From NCBI GenBank assembly GCA_007124345.1, contig SLFH01000385.1:1-26082 (forward strand): a stretch of DNA of 26,082 nt, given 5' to 3'. Below are positions 23,627-26,082 of the stretch, piece by piece (position 1 is the stretch's first letter; the number at the start of each line of letters is the position of its first letter). This DNA comes from Phycisphaerales bacterium. GTDB lineage: Bacteria > Planctomycetota > Phycisphaerae > Phycisphaerales > UBA1924. The notes under the pieces are model-generated. The model saw only the letters and a program-made list of their open reading frames with translations, had not been told where the DNA came from and searched no databases. Position numbers and translations under genes: made by a program.

Positions 23627-26082
23627 TTGAGTGTACAGACGATCGATCGCTGGTTGAAGGGGCGGGGCTGGACACCGTTCTCGTTCCAGCGCGAGGCGTG
23701 GGCGGGGTATCTTGAAGGCAAGTGCGGGGTGGTGCACGCCCCCACCGGCACGGGCAAGACGCTGAGCGTGTGGCTGGGGCCGGTGATCGAGTGGCTGGAG
23801 GAGCGGGGCGGGGAGGTCGCGAGCGAACCGCCGCCGATCCGGGTGCTGTGGATCACGCCGATGCGCGCGCTCGCGGGCGATACCTGCGCGTCGCTCTTGC
23901 AGCCGGTCTCGGACCTCGGGCTCGGCTGGAGCGTCGAGGCGAGGACGGGGGACACCTCGCAGAGCGTCAAGTCTCGCCAGAAGACCAGGCTGCCGACGGC
24001 GCTGGTGACGACGCCCGAGAGCCTGTCGATTCTGCTGTCGTACGCGGACTCGAAGTCGCTGTTTAAGACGCTGCGCTGCGTCGTGATGGACGAGTGGCAC
24101 GAGCTTTTGAGCACCAAGCGCGGGGTGCAGGCGGAGCTGGGGTTGGCGAGGCTGCGCGCGTGGCTGCCGGAACTGCGCATCTGGGGACTCAGCGCGACCT
24201 TGGGCAACACGCAAGAGGCGGCGCGGGCGCTGGTCGGGCCGCACGCCCCCGAGCCGTTGCTCATCGAGGGGGCCGAGCCCAAGCGGGTCGAGATCCGGAC
24301 GCTGCTGCCCGAGAGCCTGGAGCGGTTTCCGTGGGCGGGGCATGTCGGGACGAGGCTGGTCGATCAGGTGATCGCCGAGATCGATGGCGCGCGCACGACG
24401 CTGATGTTCACCAACACACGCTCGCAGGCGGAGATCTGGTTCCGGCGCCTGATGGACCTGCGCCGAGACTGGATCGGACGCGTCGGCATTCATCATGGCT
24501 CGCTGGACAAAAAGCAGCGCAAGACGGTCGAGGACGCGCTGCGCTCGGGTGCGTCGCCGCTCGGGCCGTTCAAGTGTGTTGTGTGCACGAGCAGCCTCGA
24601 CCTCGGCGTGGACTTTCGGCCGGTGGATCGGGTGATCCAGGTGGGCAGCCCGAAGGGGATCGCGCGGCTGGTGCAGCGGGCGGGGCGGAGCGGGCACTCG
24701 CCCGGGCTCACCAGCGTGATCGTGGGCGTGCCGACCAACGCGATGGAGCTCGTCGAGTTTTCCGCGGCCAGAACGGCGCTGGAGGCCGGGGAGATCGAGA
24801 GCCGCAGGCCGCTGGAAAAACCTCTGGATCTGCTGGTGCAGCACATGGTGACCGTCGCGGCGGGCGGCGGGTTCGACCCGGCGGCGCTGCTGCGGGAACT
24901 CCGAACGACATGGGCGTACCGCGATCTGACCGACGAGGAATGGGCGTGGGCGATGACCTTCATCGAGCACGGCGGGCCTGCGCTGACCGCGTACGACAAG
25001 TACAGAAGGATCGCCCGCGAGGCCGGGGAAAGCGATCAGCAACGCTGCGTCGTCGCGTCGCAGCAGATCGCCCGCCTGCACCGCATGGGCATCGGCACGA
25101 TCACCTCCGATCAGTCGGTGCAGGTGAAGTACGCCTCGGGCAAGGTGCTCGGGCAGATCGAGGAGAGCTTTGTCACCCGCCTGATGCCGGGCGACAGGTT
25201 CGTCTTTGCGGGCAAGGTGCTCGAACTCGTCCGCCTGCGCCAGATGACGGCGGTCGTGACGCCCGCGAAGTCGAAGAAGGGCGCGGTGCCGCGCTGGAAC
25301 GGCGGGCGCATGCCCCTGAGCACGCAGCTCGCCCGCGGCGTGCTGACGAGGCTGGCCGAGGCCCGAGAGGGCGTGTACGCCGACGCCGAGATGCAAACGG
25401 CCAAGCCCCTGCTCGAACTACAGAAGGCCGTGTCGAGGCTGCCCGCCCCCGGCGAGCTCCTAATCGAGCGGGTCAGGACGCGGGTCGGCTGGCATGTGTT
25501 CTTCTACCCGTTCGCGGGACGGCTGGCGCACGAGGGGCTTGCGCCCGTGGTCGCGTGGCGGCTGGTGCGCCGATCGCCGCTGACCGTCAGCGCAACAAGC
25601 AACGACTACGGGCTGGAGATCCTGACCGAAACGCCGCTCGATCTGGACGAATCGCTCTGGCGCGAGCTGCTCTCGCCCGAGGGCCTGGTCGAAGATCTTC
25701 TCGACGCGCTGAACGCGACGGAGATGGCCCGGCGCCAGTTCCGCGAGATCGCGCGTGTCGCCGGGCTCACGCACACGGGCTACCCGGGCACGCGCACGCC
25801 GGCGAGGCACCTCCAGGCGTCCAGCGACATGTTTTTCGAGGTTTTCGAGCAGTTCGACCCGGAGAACCGCCTGCTGGACCAGGCCCGGCGCGAGGTGCTG
25901 GAGGGGCAGCTCGAGATCGAGCGGTTGCGGGCGGCGCTCGACGCGATCGACTCGTGCGAGATGGTGTTTGTCGAGCCGCCCTCGCTGACGCCGATGAGTT
26001 TCCCGCTGTACGCCGAGCGGCTGCGTTCGACCCAGGCGTCGAGCGAGGCGTGGGAGGACCGGGTGAAGAAGATGGCGGTGGA
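23627..26082 (+). CDS. Ligase-associated DEXH-box helicase (Lhr-like), truncated by window end
   Basis: A superfamily 2 helicase of the Lhr/ligase-associated group (818 residues visible). Motifs: APTGTGKT at 38-45, TPMRAL near 77-82, DEWH at 155-158, SATLGN near 189-194, TNTRSQAE near 262-269, SSLDLGVDF near 324-332 and VQRAGRSGH near 349-357. The Lhr C-terminal domains follow, including IGTITSD, KYASGKVLGQIEE and TARHLQASSDMFFEVF-like sequence. The visible end, SSEAWEDRVKKMAV, matches the last lines of this family, so only a few residues are missing. Partners in other genomes are an ATP-dependent ligase, an MBL exonuclease and PdeM, which is at 14840-15535 here. The start is uncertain: a TTG at 23627 has GAGG 9 nt upstream; a GTG at 23612 lacks such a site. 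Divergent from otsA. Confidence 0.88.
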   Translation, partial: MSVQTIDRWLKGRGWTPFSFQREAWAGYLEGKCGVVHAPTGTGKTLSVWLGPVIEWLEERGGEVASEPPPIRVLWITPMRALAGDTCASLLQPVSDLGLGWSVEARTGDTSQSVKSRQKTRLPTALVTTPESLSILLSYADSKSLFKTLRCVVMDEWHELLSTKRGVQAELGLARLRAWLPELRIWGLSATLGNTQEAARALVGPHAPEPLLIEGAEPKRVEIRTLLPESLERFPWAGHVGTRLVDQVIAEIDGARTTLMFTNTRSQAEIWFRRLMDLRRDWIGRVGIHHGSLDKKQRKTVEDALRSGASPLGPFKCVVCTSSLDLGVDFRPVDRVIQVGSPKGIARLVQRAGRSGHSPGLTSVIVGVPTNAMELVEFSAARTALEAGEIESRRPLEKPLDLLVQHMVTVAAGGGFDPAALLRELRTTWAYRDLTDEEWAWAMTFIEHGGPALTAYDKYRRIAREAGESDQQRCVVASQQIARLHRMGIGTITSDQSVQVKYASGKVLGQIEESFVTRLMPGDRFVFAGKVLELVRLRQMTAVVTPAKSKKGAVPRWNGGRMPLSTQLARGVLTRLAEAREGVYADAEMQTAKPLLELQKAVSRLPAPGELLIERVRTRVGWHVFFYPFAGRLAHEGLAPVVAWRLVRRSPLTVSATSNDYGLEILTETPLDLDESLWRELLSPEGLVEDLLDALNATEMARRQFREIARVAGLTHTGYPGTRTPARHLQASSDMFFEVFEQFDPENRLLDQARREVLEGQLEIERLRAALDAIDSCEMVFVEPPSLTPMSFPLYAERLRSTQASSEAWEDRVKKMAV

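Overview
The window is GC-rich bacterial chromosome, about 65-70% G+C by eye, densely coded and with no tRNA, rRNA, CRISPR array or insertion sequence that I can see. The genes have a diderm, probably marine or sodium-exposed character: an outer-membrane porin with a C-terminal aromatic residue, a seven-subunit Mrp Na+/H+ antiporter, a Cache-HAMP-SpoIIE phosphatase, a receiver/HD-GYP pair, trehalose synthesis and a DhnA-type class I aldolase. This mix suggests Planctomycetota, perhaps class Phycisphaerae. That is inference from gene content only, because no phylogenetic marker is present.

Layout: (1) 1-1358 (+), the end of a DUF1295 membrane protein overlapping a Cfa-like methyltransferase. 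(2) 1446-4278 (-), a RecQ-family helicase without zinc-site cysteines, then an OprO/P-type porin. (3) 4429-10491 (+), mrpABCDEFG, every junction a 4-bp stop/start overlap. (4) 10586-14508 (+), purE-purK, then a membrane SpoIIE-type phosphatase. (5) 14840-17585 (-), a single-domain response regulator, a GAF/HD-GYP protein and the PdeM phosphoesterase, apparently one transcript. (6) 18304-19404 (+), class I fructose-bisphosphate aldolase. (7) 19458-23458 (-), otsA and an unusual otsB-GH15 fusion. (8) 23627-end (+), an Lhr-like ligase-associated DEXH helicase cut by the window edge a few residues before its expected end.

Functional links: Mrp exports Na+ and maintains pH, and OtsA/OtsB supplies trehalose, together forming an osmotic and salt-stress set. 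The GH15 domain on OtsB could hydrolyse the trehalose made by the same operon. PdeM and the Lhr-type helicase belong to a known ligase-associated DNA-repair set but are separated here by about 8 kb, with pdeM placed behind a c-di-GMP-type signalling pair.

Two patterns cut across the genes. Ten of the eleven tight co-directional junctions are 4-bp ATGA/GTGA overlaps. All three convergent junctions carry hairpins with a related GCACCG...CGGTGC-type outer stem, apparently a local terminator family. The two longer gene-poor stretches are 14509-14839 (terminators and repeat hairpins) and 17586-18303 (one possible small gene, regulatory DNA and the aldolase leader).
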